Origin: Pseudomonadota bacterium
GTDB taxonomy: Bacteria; Pseudomonadota; Gammaproteobacteria; Xanthomonadales; Xanthomonadaceae
NCBI GenBank assembly: GCA_023457475.1
Contig: JAEWLO010000023.1
Span: forward strand, 1-11,694
DNA length: 11,694 bases
Direction of reading: 5' to 3'
How positions within the stretch are numbered: position 1 is the first letter of the stretch; each line of letters opens with the position of its first letter. This document shows, one piece after another, positions 1-6,067 of this stretch. A program made the position numbers and the translations under genes. The notes below the pieces were generated by a model. It saw nothing but the letters and a program-made list of their open reading frames with translations, did not search any database and was not told where the DNA came from.

Positions 1-873
1 CAGACCGGCCTGCCAGCTGATATCGGGCCGTGCCTGGGTGCGGGCCAGCTGCAGCTGGGCGTCGCGGATGCGTCGTTCGCCGGCCAGCGTGGCCAGTTCG
101 GGGGTCCGCTCAAGCAGGTCGGCCAGCGTGCCCAGGTCCTGCAGCACCGGCAGCTGGAGGGGATCACCGGTCACGGCTTCGAAGTCGGGCATGCGCTGTT
201 GCCACAGCGCGGCCAGCGCGATGCGGGCGGACTGGTCCATCTGCAACGCACGGTCGCGGTCGAGCTCGGCCTGGGCCAGCTGCGCCTGGGCGGTGAGCAG
301 TACCGATTCCGGTGATGCGCCGGCCTGAAGGCGCAGTCGGGCCGCGGCGACGGCACGGCGGCGCTGTTCCATGTCGGTTTCGGCAATCGTCCGCTGCTGC
401 TGTGCCTGTGTGACGGCGAGGTAGCGACGGGCGACGTCCGCCATCAGGTCCAGCCGCGCGATCTCGCGTTGGGGTGCGAGGGCATCCAGGTTCGCCTGGG
501 CCAGGGTGCGGCGGGCGTCCAGTTTGCCGCCGCGTTCCAGCACACCGGCAAGACTGACCGTCAGTTCGGCGGCGTCGACGCCACGCGCATCACCGGTGCC
601 GAGGACGTTTTCCAGCTCCACGCCGAAGGTCACCGGCGGGCGCAGCGCCGCGGCGTCGCGGCGCGCCTCCCAGACCGGTCGTTGTGCGTCGACCAGGCGC
701 AGGTCCGGGTGCTGGGCGGCCACACGCGCGAAGGCGGTGTCCAAGGTCAGCGGCGGGACGGTGGCGGCCGCGCCGGGAACCGGTCGGTCGATCGGGGTCA
801 CAGGCGCAGCGGCCTGCGCGCTCGCGCACGGCACGAACGCCAAGGCAGCCAGCGCTGCCAGGTGCATCCACAT
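1..873 (-). CDS. TolC-family outer-membrane efflux protein (CzcC/CusC-like), 3' end outside window
   Basis: This would be the outer-membrane channel of a tripartite RND heavy-metal exporter, carrying ions from the periplasm out of the cell. I translated the frame by hand and it is open without interruption for 291 codons to the left edge; the family is usually 400-430 residues, so about the last third is missing. A Sec signal peptide is visible (MWMHLAALAALAFVPCASA, cleavage likely after ASA). It is followed by a Pro/Ala linker, then by TolC-type helical hairpins rich in Ala, Gln and Leu. The segment ERGGKLDARRTLAQAN is typical of the CzcC branch, where a GGK/R motif precedes the first long helix. 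The ATG at 873 has a GGAG Shine-Dalgarno six bases upstream. The gene lies 54 bases after a small His-rich exported protein on the same strand, so they are probably co-transcribed, with czcB- and czcA-like genes expected to the left. The transported metal cannot be read from this fragment. Confidence 0.88.
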   Translation of the reverse strand, partial: MWMHLAALAALAFVPCASAQAAAPVTPIDRPVPGAAATVPPLTLDTAFARVAAQHPDLRLVDAQRPVWEARRDAAALRPPVTFGVELENVLGTGDARGVDAAELTVSLAGVLERGGKLDARRTLAQANLDALAPQREIARLDLMADVARRYLAVTQAQQQRTIAETDMEQRRRAVAAARLRLQAGASPESVLLTAQAQLAQAELDRDRALQMDQSARIALAALWQQRMPDFEAVTGDPLQLPVLQDLGTLADLLERTPELATLAGERRIRDAQLQLARTQARPDISWQAGL

Positions 874-906
874 GGGAATCTCCAGATAACGGGGGTGTTG
901 AACGCG

Positions 907-923
907 CGCGGCCACAGGCCGCG
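907..923. other. Intra-operon hairpin
   Basis: Seven-base arms CGCGGCC and GGCCGCG flank a three-base loop (ACA), in the 54-base spacer between the His-rich protein stop codon and the CzcC-like start. There is no T-run, so it is not a classical terminator. It could tune the ratio of the two products by pausing or by protecting mRNA ends. That role is inference. Confidence 0.45.
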
Positions 924-927
924 TGGA

Positions 928-1311
928 TCACGCCGTTATCGGAGGACGCAGCAGGTTTTCCGGCGGTTGCGTGGGCAATGCACTGTGGAACCCATCCGGC
1001 ACGGCCTGGGCCGGGCCCGCCGGCAGCTGCCAGCTGGGGGCGGAAAACGGCAACACGCCGCCCTGGCCGTGGCAATGCCCGCAATACACCAGCGCGTGCA
1101 GCAGGCGCGTGCCCGCATCATCGTCGTCATGGCCGTCGTCGTGTTCGTCCGACGTCGCTGCATGCGGTGCGGCCGGATGGTCCGCATGCGACAGACCGTG
1201 CAGGTCGCCGAGCGCCGACGCCAGCGCTCCTCCGGCGGTCCCCAGCAGAAGCACCGCCAGCAGGAGCAGGCGGAGCGGCAGGGACATGCGGTGGCGCAGG
1301 CGGGAGAGCAT
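928..1311 (-). CDS. Small His/Asp-rich exported protein, DUF2946-like, heading a metal-efflux operon
   Basis: A 127-residue protein of unknown biochemical role. The N-terminus has basic residues (RLRHR), then a strong hydrophobic stretch at about 11-32 ending in an ALASA-type cleavage site, so export to the periplasm is likely. The next part is a probable metal ligand field: His at 38, 42, 45, 50, 57 and 61 among Asp/Glu runs, then CGHCH at 77-81. The C-terminus is Pro-rich and ends PPENLLRPPITA. Small DUF2946-type proteins of this shape are often found beside heavy-metal RND genes, and a CzcC-like gene follows here. I infer a periplasmic metal buffer or chaperone. The frame is open upstream to 1443, but that extension has no signal peptide and overlaps the preceding gene, so I chose the ATG at 1311; an ATG at 1287 also keeps a signal peptide. 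Neither start has a good Shine-Dalgarno, so the start is uncertain. A promoter candidate lies 29-59 bases upstream of 1311. Confidence 0.75.
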   Translation of the reverse strand: MLSRLRHRMSLPLRLLLLAVLLLGTAGGALASALGDLHGLSHADHPAAPHAATSDEHDDGHDDDDAGTRLLHALVYCGHCHGQGGVLPFSAPSWQLPAGPAQAVPDGFHSALPTQPPENLLRPPITA

Positions 1312-1339
1312 CGCCGGCAGGGTAGCGGCCGGCGATGCC

Positions 1340-1370
1340 GTTACACAATCGCAGCGAATGGTTATGTCAA
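1340..1370 (-). promoter_or_regulatory. Candidate sigma-70 promoter of the metal-efflux operon
   Basis: Reading the minus strand, a perfect TTGACA (-35, at 1370-1365) is followed 19 bases later by TGTAAC (-10, at 1345-1340). The alternative hexamer TGTGTA gives 17-base spacing. A long or suboptimal spacer is typical of promoters activated by MerR-type metal regulators, but no regulator gene is in the window and I see only weak dyad symmetry (GTT...AAC ends). The -35 overlaps the stop codon of the upstream toxin-like gene (1367-1369). Confidence 0.35.
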
Positions 1371-2854
1371 CGCAGCAGCCGTACGGGCACCTGCCGCGGG
1401 ACCTCCTCCATGCGGGTGGACAACGCCGTGCGCAGCGCATCAAGCGACGGGAACGTCCTCTGCACGTGATGCCAGCGGACGGGATCGGCCTCCGGTGCCA
1501 GCTTCAGGCGCACGCCCCCGTCCCGCGTGGCTTCGATGCGTTGTGCCACCAGCAGGCCGCTGCTGGAGCGATGTACGAGTACCTGGCCATCCTCCCCGAT
1601 GGGTATCACGCGGAAGCTGCCGGGTATCACCAGGTCGCGGGCGCAGAGATCCATGGCCGCGCGTATCTGGCGCGCCTGCCGCGCCTGTCCGGCCACGGCG
1701 GCGGAGCACGGTTCAGGGGTCGGAACGGAGGGAGCCTGGACGCCGGGCCGTGGCAGCTTCAGCAGATGGTCGCACTGCAGCTCGCCACCGACGGACAACA
1801 CCTGGTGCGATGCGGAAAGCCCCGGGTCGAAGCCGGCGCGCAGCCGGGAAAATCGCCCGGAAGGTGCCTCCTCGACGCGCAGGCTGGCAACACCCAGTCG
1901 CGCCGCGACGCCGGGATGGCCGTTGTAGATGCCTGCGGCCGTGTTGAACATCAACGCGATCCAGCGATGAGGCGCTGCCGTCTCCGGCTGCGTGGACAGA
2001 TCATGCCGGATGCGCGCTTCGGCGACATGGGTGAACGCCCGTGCGCGTATATCCGCCGGGTCCATCCACTGCCCGTCGGGGTGCGACGCTCCCTTGAGAT
2101 GACGACTCACCATCGTGTCCAGCGCAACGACCCGCACCCCCACGCGGTCCGCCTTGTCCACCACCGCCGCCAGCGTGCCCTGCCCGGTGCCAAGGTCGCC
2201 CAGGAAGCGCGACAGGTCGATCGGCGTGCGGCCGGTTGCGTGCATCAGGTCGATGTCCTTCTGGTGCAGGTCATGCATCAGGCCGCCCAGGTACAGGGTC
2301 CTCACACCGAGCTGGAACAACACGTTCATGTTGTCGATGAGCAGCTGTTCGGCCACGCCGTTCGTGCCGGCCGACCCGATCACCAGGCCCGGAGCGCCTT
2401 TCAGCAGCTGCTCGAGAACGTCCCAGCTGGTACTGCAGCCCGACAACGCCGGCACGCCCTGCGTACGCGTGGGCAGCGGTGCTGTGCCGGGGTCGCCCAA
2501 GGCATCGGACAACAATCGGGTGCGTCGCGCGTAGAAGGCCTGCAAGGCCTGTTCTGCGTCGTCCTCGAGAGGCTGCCTGTAGTCGGGGTCCAGGGCACGG
2601 TGGCTGTGGCGTAGCAGATCGCCCAGCAGCCTTCCTTCCTGTTCGGTCACCGCATAGGCTCCCGAGGGATCGGTCGGCACCCACACGTGTGCGGTGGCCT
2701 GCCGGGCCAGCGCGACCGGTAAGGGTCCATTGCTGACGCTGTCCGGCCGCGGTGTGCCGGAAGGATGGGATCGGCGCGACGTCAGCGGGACGGCGTCGCC
2801 GGTGGACGCCTGGCGCAGCAGACGCTGCCCCATGTCCGTCAAGGCGTGAAACAT
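1367..2854 (-). CDS. TIKI/ChaN-like 'membrane-targeted effector domain' toxin homologue, catalytic residues apparently lost
   Basis: A 495-residue protein without signal peptide or membrane span. Residues 1-45 are Ser/Pro/Thr/Arg-rich and look disordered. Residues 145-330 match, from memory, the effector module in large Pseudomonas toxins annotated as membrane-targeted effector or dermonecrotic-toxin-domain proteins. The matching blocks are GLVIG (156-160), LLIDNM (171-176), GVRTLYLGGLMHDLHQKDID (183-202), GVRVVALD (239-246) and WIALMFNTAAGIYNGHPGV (298-316). In active-looking relatives these read roughly GE.H, YLEHL and GNSHANTYEGVPG. Here the His and Glu positions are SAG, YLGGL and NTAAG, so the usual active site seems absent. 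Residues 395-485 form a separate beta-rich tail (PGSFRV at 411-416, then LVHRSSSGLLVAQRI). The gene stands alone: neither the His-rich gene downstream nor the DUF885 gene upstream suggests a cognate partner. The ATG at 2854 has AAGGAG seven bases upstream. It may be an inactive or repurposed effector; the delivery route is unknown. Confidence 0.7.
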   Translation of the reverse strand: MFHALTDMGQRLLRQASTGDAVPLTSRRSHPSGTPRPDSVSNGPLPVALARQATAHVWVPTDPSGAYAVTEQEGRLLGDLLRHSHRALDPDYRQPLEDDAEQALQAFYARRTRLLSDALGDPGTAPLPTRTQGVPALSGCSTSWDVLEQLLKGAPGLVIGSAGTNGVAEQLLIDNMNVLFQLGVRTLYLGGLMHDLHQKDIDLMHATGRTPIDLSRFLGDLGTGQGTLAAVVDKADRVGVRVVALDTMVSRHLKGASHPDGQWMDPADIRARAFTHVAEARIRHDLSTQPETAAPHRWIALMFNTAAGIYNGHPGVAARLGVASLRVEEAPSGRFSRLRAGFDPGLSASHQVLSVGGELQCDHLLKLPRPGVQAPSVPTPEPCSAAVAGQARQARQIRAAMDLCARDLVIPGSFRVIPIGEDGQVLVHRSSSGLLVAQRIEATRDGGVRLKLAPEADPVRWHHVQRTFPSLDALRTALSTRMEEVPRQVPVRLLR

Positions 2855-2924
2855 GATCAGACTCCTTGCGATGGATGCGCGCCCCCATGGACGCGCGAAT
2901 CTTCACGCTAGTCATCTGGCCTGC

Positions 2925-2951
2925 TCAGACTGCGAACTGCTAGACAGTTCC
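2925..2951 (-). promoter_or_regulatory. Candidate ECF (RpoE-like) promoter of the toxin-domain gene
   Basis: Reading the minus strand, GGAACT (2951-2946) is followed after 15 bases by GTCTGA (2930-2925). This resembles the GGAACTT / TCTGA or TCAAA pattern of extracytoplasmic sigma factors of the RpoE type. Transcription would begin near 2917, giving a leader of about 60 bases and an AAGGAG ribosome site just before the ATG at 2854. No convincing sigma-70 pair is visible in this 164-base gap. Confidence 0.45.
2934..2950. repeat. Perfect inverted repeat overlapping the -35 element
   Basis: GAACTG and CAGTTC are six-base perfect arms separated by five bases (CTAGA). The 17-base site covers most of the candidate ECF -35 box, about 80-96 bases upstream of the toxin-domain gene start. 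It has the size of a dimer-binding operator. It does not match the Xanthomonadales LexA site as I know it, so no regulator is named. Confidence 0.45.
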
Positions 2952-3018
2952 ACCTATGTCCGGAAATGAGATTGCCGATACGTGCGCCAGCACACATCGA
3001 CAACGCTCGATTGCGACA

Positions 3019-4794
3019 TCAACCGGCTTTACGCTCCGCAATGAAGGCCTGGATCTGCTGCTCGAGCACCGGCAGCGGCACCGATCCCTGCTGCAGCACG
3101 GCGTCGTGGAATGCCTTGACGTCGAAGCGGTCGCCCAGTTCCTTTTCGGCCTGCGCGCGCAGGCGCACGATCGCGATCTCGCCCAGCTTGTAGCTCAGCG
3201 CCTGGCCCGGCCAGGAGATGTAACGGTCCACTTCAGTGGTGACTTCGTGCTCGCTCAGCGCGGTATGGTCGCGCAGGTAGGCCAGCGCCTGCTCGCGCGT
3301 CCAGCCTTTGTGATGCACGCCGGTGTCGATCACCAGACGTGCGGCGCGCCACATTTCATAGGTCAGGCGACCGAAGTCTTCATACGGCGTTTCATAGATG
3401 CCCATCTCCACCCCGAGTTTCTCGCTGTACAGGCCCCAGCCTTCGCCGTAGGCGGAGATGTAGGCGGTGCGGCGGAACTCCGGCTGTTCGCCCTGCTCGG
3501 CGGCCAGCGCACCCTGCAGGGCGTGGCCGGGATCGGATTCGTGCAGGGTCAATGCCGGCAGGTTGTACAGCGGGCGGGCAGGCAGGTTGTAGGTGTTCAC
3601 CCAGTAGGTGCCCATGCCGCCGCGACCGGCGGTCCAGAACGGGGCGATATCCGGCGGTACCGGGACGATGGTGAAGCGCGCGCGCGGCAGCGTCATGTAC
3701 TTGCCGATCACGCCGTCCACCCGCTTGGAGATCCAGGCGGCGCGATGCAGCAGCTCGTCCGGGGTCTTGGCGTAGAACTGCGGGTCGGTACGCAGGAAGG
3801 TGAGGAACTCGGCGAAGCTGCCCTTGAACGCGACCTGCTGGATGATCGCGTTCATCTCGTTCTGGATGCGCGCCACTTCCTTCAACCCGATCTCGTGGAT
3901 CTGCTGCGGAGTCAGGTCCAGCGTGGTGTACTCGTGGATCTGCTGCTGGTAGTACGCCCTGCCGCCTGGCATCGCCTCGGCGGCGAGGGTGGTGCGTGCC
4001 TGCGGCACGTACTCGTCGAGGAAGAAGGTGCGCAACTGCCGGAACGCCGGCACCACCTTGCCGCCGATCGCCGCCGCCGCCTGCTCGCGCAGCTGTGCCT
4101 GTTCGGCCGCCGGAATCGACGCGGGCAGCTTCTTGAACGGCGCGTACAGCGGCGATTCGGTGGGGTCCTTGAGGTCGGCCACCGTGGCGATGGACACCTC
4201 GCGGCCATCCAGTACCGCGCGCGGTACGCTGAAGCCGCGCTTCAGGCCCGCACGCATGTTGTCGGTCTGCTGTCCGAAATAGCGCGGCACGTCATCGAGG
4301 CGTGCGATGTAGTTGCGGTAGTCCTGCGCGGTCTTCATCTCGCGGCGCGCCATGAACGACAGGTTCGACCAGAACGAGGAGTCCGAGTTGAACGGCATCT
4401 CATACGCACGCAGGCGCACTTCAGCCGCCAGGTTGTACACCTGGTCGCGATAGATGGCGTAGTTCACCTGGTTGGCCGGCGACAGCGCCTTGACGTCCAC
4501 CTTGGCGAGCTGCGCCAGCACGTCGTCCCACACCTTCAGGCGGGCCTGCTGGGCGGCAGCACCCACGTCCGGCATGCGGCTGGCGCTGGCCGGCGCGTCC
4601 CCATCCTCGCTGGCTTCACCGCCACCTGCCTGGCGCCAGGCCCATTCCTTCTCGTAGATCGCGCGGAACGCGACATCGGCCGGCGATTCGGTCGCCACGC
4701 TGGCGGGAGCCGCCGTGGCGGCCGGCGGCGCGGCGTAAGCTGCGGCAGGAAGGGACAGGGCGAGCAGCAGGGCGACGCAGAGACGGGTTTTCAC
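3019..4794 (-). CDS. Exported DUF885 family protein (HES..GH metallopeptidase-like)
   Basis: A probable periplasmic zinc hydrolase of the DUF885 family, 591 residues from the chosen start, which is a usual length for the family. The N-terminus is a clear signal peptide, KTRLCVALLLALSLPAAAYA, followed by an Ala/Pro linker. The signature HESDPGH lies at 418-424, matching the family's HExxPGH-like zinc site. EGWGLYSEKL follows at 451-460 and would supply the downstream glutamate. Other conserved blocks are TGVHHKGWT (491-499) and SWPGQALSYKLG (about 527-538). Substrate is unknown; peptidase activity is assumed from the motif. I chose GTG 4794 because it places the signal peptide at the very start; ATG 4830 gives 12 more residues and has GGGG five bases upstream, so it remains possible. 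The gene is 122 bases after the LAB_N gene on the same strand, with a hairpin between, so it may be a separate unit. Confidence 0.85.
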   Translation of the reverse strand: MKTRLCVALLLALSLPAAAYAAPPAATAAPASVATESPADVAFRAIYEKEWAWRQAGGGEASEDGDAPASASRMPDVGAAAQQARLKVWDDVLAQLAKVDVKALSPANQVNYAIYRDQVYNLAAEVRLRAYEMPFNSDSSFWSNLSFMARREMKTAQDYRNYIARLDDVPRYFGQQTDNMRAGLKRGFSVPRAVLDGREVSIATVADLKDPTESPLYAPFKKLPASIPAAEQAQLREQAAAAIGGKVVPAFRQLRTFFLDEYVPQARTTLAAEAMPGGRAYYQQQIHEYTTLDLTPQQIHEIGLKEVARIQNEMNAIIQQVAFKGSFAEFLTFLRTDPQFYAKTPDELLHRAAWISKRVDGVIGKYMTLPRARFTIVPVPPDIAPFWTAGRGGMGTYWVNTYNLPARPLYNLPALTLHESDPGHALQGALAAEQGEQPEFRRTAYISAYGEGWGLYSEKLGVEMGIYETPYEDFGRLTYEMWRAARLVIDTGVHHKGWTREQALAYLRDHTALSEHEVTTEVDRYISWPGQALSYKLGEIAIVRLRAQAEKELGDRFDVKAFHDAVLQQGSVPLPVLEQQIQAFIAERKAG

Positions 4795-4890
4795 GAAGAC
4801 AGGTTCCCGGGGAAGGCGAACCCCGATCATGGCACCCCGTCTGCGGTTGTGGCATGTATCGAACGTCCTGTACCGGACCTGCGCGATGGC

Positions 4891-4913
4891 GGCCCCGGGC
4901 AGAGCCCGGTGCC
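4891..4913. repeat. GC-rich palindrome after the LAB_N gene (REP/SMAG-like or weak terminator)
   Basis: CCGGGC and GCCCGG arms around an AGA loop are extended by GGC/GCC with one C/T mismatch. The palindrome sits three bases past the LAB_N stop codon. No T-run follows on either strand, so intrinsic termination would be weak. Its CCGGGC-AGA-GCCCGG core resembles dispersed palindromes of Stenotrophomonas. That resemblance is from memory. Confidence 0.5.
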
Positions 4914-4916
4914 ACC

Positions 4917-5258
4917 TCAATGCGTCGCGCGGTCCCGCTTCCACCCACGGTGCTTGATATCCAGGTGCAGGCTGTACAACGCGGTGAAGGCCGGGAACAG
5001 GTTCTGCACCACGCCCACCGAATCCTGCTTGGCCGAGAACAGGAAGTAGCTCAGCGTCATCAGGCTGCCGATCACGCTCATGTACCAGAACAACCGCGGG
5101 ATGACCGGCTTGCCGGCCCGACGCGAAGCGATGAACTGCACCAGCCAGCGGCCGCCGAACATCAGGGCCCCGGTGTAGCCGATCAGCTTCCAGCCAGTGA
5201 CATGCAGGCCGGTCCAGAACAGCCAGGTGATGGGTTGGTCCAGCCAGTGCAGTTCCAT
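4917..5258 (-). CDS. LAB_N domain small membrane protein (lipid-A-disaccharide-synthase N-terminal-like)
   Basis: A 113-residue integral membrane protein. It reads as one LAB_N domain: WLFWTGLHVTGWKLIGYTGALMFGGRWLVQF with the typical GW...G...F..RW.VQ pattern, then PRLFWYMSVIGSLMTLSYFL, and a third hydrophobic segment QNLFPAFTALYSLHLDI. Three membrane helices are expected, with a basic tail (KHRGWKRDRATH). The domain is named after a region in some LpxB proteins but also occurs alone beside DPM1-like glycosyltransferases, as here. A role as membrane anchor or flippase-like partner for a polyprenyl-linked sugar is inference. The ATG at 5258 overlaps the last base of the glycosyltransferase stop (TGATG), and GGAAG lies seven bases before the overlap, so translation of the two is probably coupled. 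Confidence 0.87.
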   Translation of the reverse strand: MELHWLDQPITWLFWTGLHVTGWKLIGYTGALMFGGRWLVQFIASRRAGKPVIPRLFWYMSVIGSLMTLSYFLFSAKQDSVGVVQNLFPAFTALYSLHLDIKHRGWKRDRATH

Positions 5259-5980
5259 CAGCGTTCTTCCACGGCGGTGCGCCTGCTGCGGGTGATCAGC
5301 CAGGCCACGCCGCGCAGGTCACGGACGCCGACCAGCGCGCGCCCGAGGTTGTTGTACTTGGACACCCCGGCGGTGCGATGGCGATGGTTGACCGGCACGC
5401 TCACCGTCTTCCAACCGGCGCGCTGCATCAACGCGGGCAGGTAGCGGTGCATGTGGTCGAAGTACGGCAGGTCGAGGAACGCGGCCCGGTCGAACAGCTT
5501 GATGCCGCAGCCGGTATCCGGGGTGTCATCGCGCAGCATGCGCGCGCGGATGGCATTGGCCCAGCGGCTGGCCCAGCGCTTGCTGCCACTATCCTGGCGG
5601 TTGACCCGCCTGCCGGCGAACAGCTTCACCTGCGGCTCGGCCGCCGCACGCGCGGTCAGCAGCCGCGGAATGTCGGCCGGGTCGTTCTGGCCGTCGCCGT
5701 CGAGGGTCGCGATCCACGGCGCACGGGCGGCCTTGACCCCGGTACGCACCGCGGTGCTCTGGCCGCTCTGGGTCACGTGGTGCAGTACCCGCAGTTCCGG
5801 GTGGCTCGCCTTGAGCGCGGTCAGGACGGCAAGGGTGTCATCGCGGGAATGGTCGTCCACATAGACGATCTCGAAGGGGATGCGGCCCCGCAGGGCGGCG
5901 ACGATCTCGCCGACCAGCGGCTGCACGTTGTCGCGTTCATTGAATACCGGGACGACGACCGACAGCAGGGGTTCGCTCAT
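5258..5980 (-). CDS. Family 2 glycosyltransferase, DPM1/ArnC-like (polyprenyl-phosphate sugar transferase)
   Basis: A 240-residue GT-A glycosyltransferase. The start SVVVPVFNERDNV (8-20) is the classic GT2 opening, VDDHSRDDT (41-49) binds the nucleotide, and DGDGQNDP (94-101) carries the metal-binding DxD seen in dolichol-phosphate mannosyl transferases. DTGCGIKLFDR and HRYLPALMQRAGWK further along are also typical of the DPM1/ArnC branch. Unlike ArnC it has no C-terminal membrane helices; the protein ends in a basic tail (ITRSRRTAVEER), and the next gene, a LAB_N protein, may supply the membrane part. The expected reaction is transfer of a sugar from a nucleotide to polyprenyl phosphate on the cytoplasmic face. 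The epimerase just upstream suggests galacturonate as that sugar, which is inference. No strong Shine-Dalgarno precedes the ATG at 5980. An 87-base gap separates it from the epimerase. Confidence 0.87.
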   Translation of the reverse strand: MSEPLLSVVVPVFNERDNVQPLVGEIVAALRGRIPFEIVYVDDHSRDDTLAVLTALKASHPELRVLHHVTQSGQSTAVRTGVKAARAPWIATLDGDGQNDPADIPRLLTARAAAEPQVKLFAGRRVNRQDSGSKRWASRWANAIRARMLRDDTPDTGCGIKLFDRAAFLDLPYFDHMHRYLPALMQRAGWKTVSVPVNHRHRTAGVSKYNNLGRALVGVRDLRGVAWLITRSRRTAVEER

Positions 5981-6067
5981 GTTCGGACTCTGCGGATGGG
6001 CAGGACGTTGAAAGACCGCGCATTCTCCGCAGCCGAGGTTATCCGATGATGAACACCCTGTGCGGGG

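Noticed and set aside
1312..1443. Upstream extension of the His-rich protein (44 extra residues)
   Set aside because: Cys/Arg-rich, would bury the signal peptide and overlap the end of the toxin-domain gene and its promoter-like stop region.
469..1947. Long plus-strand frames over the CzcC-like gene and the toxin-domain gene (also 923-2614)
   Set aside because: They cross gene boundaries of well-supported minus-strand proteins and have Arg/Ala/Pro-rich translations without domains.
2934..2951. Sigma-54 site or LexA box near the toxin-domain gene
   Set aside because: GG and GC are nine, not ten, bases apart for sigma-54; the palindrome does not have the CTGT-N8-ACAG or TTAG-type LexA form.
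2855..3018. Possible PIP box (TTCGC-N15-TTCGC) for type III effector control of the toxin-domain gene
   Set aside because: Two TTCGC words occur on the minus strand but are 32 bases apart, so the spacing does not fit.
2956..5049. 697-codon open frame on the plus strand
   Set aside because: It lies antisense to the DUF885 gene and extends into the LAB_N gene; the protein is Arg/His/Gln-rich and low in familiar motifs, as expected of a shadow in G+C-rich DNA.
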